The position numbers and the translations under genes were made by a program. The notes beneath the pieces were generated by a model that did no database searches, was not told the origin of the DNA, and saw nothing but the letters and a program-made list of their open reading frames with translations. Below, in pieces: positions 6,739-6,942 of a stretch of DNA of 6,942 bases. Source of the stretch: Burkholderiales bacterium (GTDB lineage Bacteria > Pseudomonadota > Gammaproteobacteria > Burkholderiales > Burkholderiaceae); assembly GCA_947372535.1 (NCBI GenBank), contig CANBUA010000252.1:1-6942 (forward strand), in the 5' to 3' direction. Position 1 is the first letter of the stretch. Each line of letters starts with the position of its first letter.

Positions 6739-6942
6739 GTAGTCCCGTTTGAACGTGTTGACGAAGCTCTCGGCTATTCCATTGCTTTGCGGGCTGCACA
6801 CAAGCGTATTGACCGGCTTGAGCCCCAGGTCCCTGGCGATGCGTCTGGTTTCGATGGCAATGTAGGCGCCGCCGTTGTCCGTGAGGAACTCAAGCTGGCG
6901 GGTGGCAGGGATGGCTTCGACGCAGCCGAAGCGCTTCTCCAC
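6022..6942 (-). CDS. Fused, chimeric IS3-family transposase frame (5' end outside the window)
   Basis: One uninterrupted frame of at least 307 codons joins two IS3-family OrfB pieces. Residues 1-69 (from the right edge) are the late catalytic half of one transposase, with D22 and E58 in DD35E spacing. From about residue 70 the sequence becomes a second transposase, starting inside its HTH-like N-terminal part ([17 protein letters not shown], where family members usually have YGYRRIH). It continues through [40 protein letters not shown], the CEGFFGRLK block and a [11 protein letters not shown]...SPIEHRR ending. Its triad is D149, D210, E246, with 35 residues between the last two, so the second catalytic domain is complete. 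The join is tight and in frame. It probably arose by deletion or recombination between two elements, and is best regarded as a transposase pseudogene fusion unless a start and expression are shown. The frame is open at the window edge. Confidence 0.85.
   Translation of the reverse strand: MEKRFGCVEAIPATRQLEFLTDNGGAYIAIETRRIARDLGLKPVNTLVCSPQSNGIAESFVNTFKRDYVIFERNYSCYGSRRIHASLAERSMTVSEKVVRRLMKQESLVAATSKRRRYGSYMGEISPAPDNLLNRDFSASAPNEKWLTDITEFQIPAGKVYLSPMIDCFDGMVVSWSIGTRPNAELVNTMLDAAIDKIVDSGSRPVVHSDRGGHYRWPGWLSRIADSKLIRSMSRKGCSPDNATCEGFFGRLKIEMFFSRDWLHTTIDEFIAYLDTYIRWYNEARIKVSLGARSPIEHRRSLGIAV
6736..6942 (-). mobile_element. Partial second IS3-family element, continuing past the window edge
   Basis: Reading from the right edge on the minus strand gives VEKRFG (GTG codon at 6940-6942), then [27 protein letters not shown] and NTFKRDYV. 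This is the second half of an IS3-family OrfB catalytic domain: the second aspartate is at residue 22 and the glutamate at residue 58, with exactly 35 residues between them. The first aspartate and the rest of the element lie outside the window. After KRDYV the expected C-terminal tail of this subgroup is missing and another transposase begins. Confidence 0.75.

Overview
The window looks like a chromosomal piece from a beta-proteobacterium, probably of the Burkholderiales/Comamonadaceae type. This is an inference from the moderately high GC, the codon use, the RecQ-DUF72 pair and the kinds of insertion sequence present; no rRNA or tRNA is available to confirm it. It falls into two parts: an ordinary housekeeping block on the left and a mobile-element-scarred accessory block on the right.

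Left block (1-2310, + strand): the 3' part of a RecQ-family DNA helicase gene, followed 10 bases later by a complete DUF72 (YecE-like) gene. They are probably co-transcribed from a promoter left of the window.

Centre (2311-3231): about 920 bases without a convincing gene. The first half carries six copies of a 15-base core, GTGAA-N3-RTTTCCT. One copy is inverted and the last four are tandem with a period of about 31 bases. The array is followed closely by a short decayed fragment of an IS3-family transposase (about 2570-2650). The rest holds small hairpins, one unrecognised minus-strand open frame, and the leader of the next gene.

Right block: a monocistronic + strand gene (3232-5736) encodes an 834-residue exported right-handed beta-helix protein with a C-terminal carbohydrate-binding-like domain. 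Two hairpins lie after it. Facing it on the minus strand is the 3' end of an unrecognised gene (5819-5998), cut off by the end of an IS3-family element at about 6000. From 6022 to the window edge a single minus-strand frame fuses pieces of two different IS3-family transposases: the DD35E C-terminal half of one, then an almost complete second one with its own DD35E triad. The beta-helix gene is thus bracketed by IS3 debris in opposite orientations, which suggests an acquired or rearranged segment.

No known defence system, CRISPR array, RNA gene or obvious multi-gene novel system is visible. The most unexplained signal is the repeat array at 2352-2567; the most unusual coding structure is the fused transposase.
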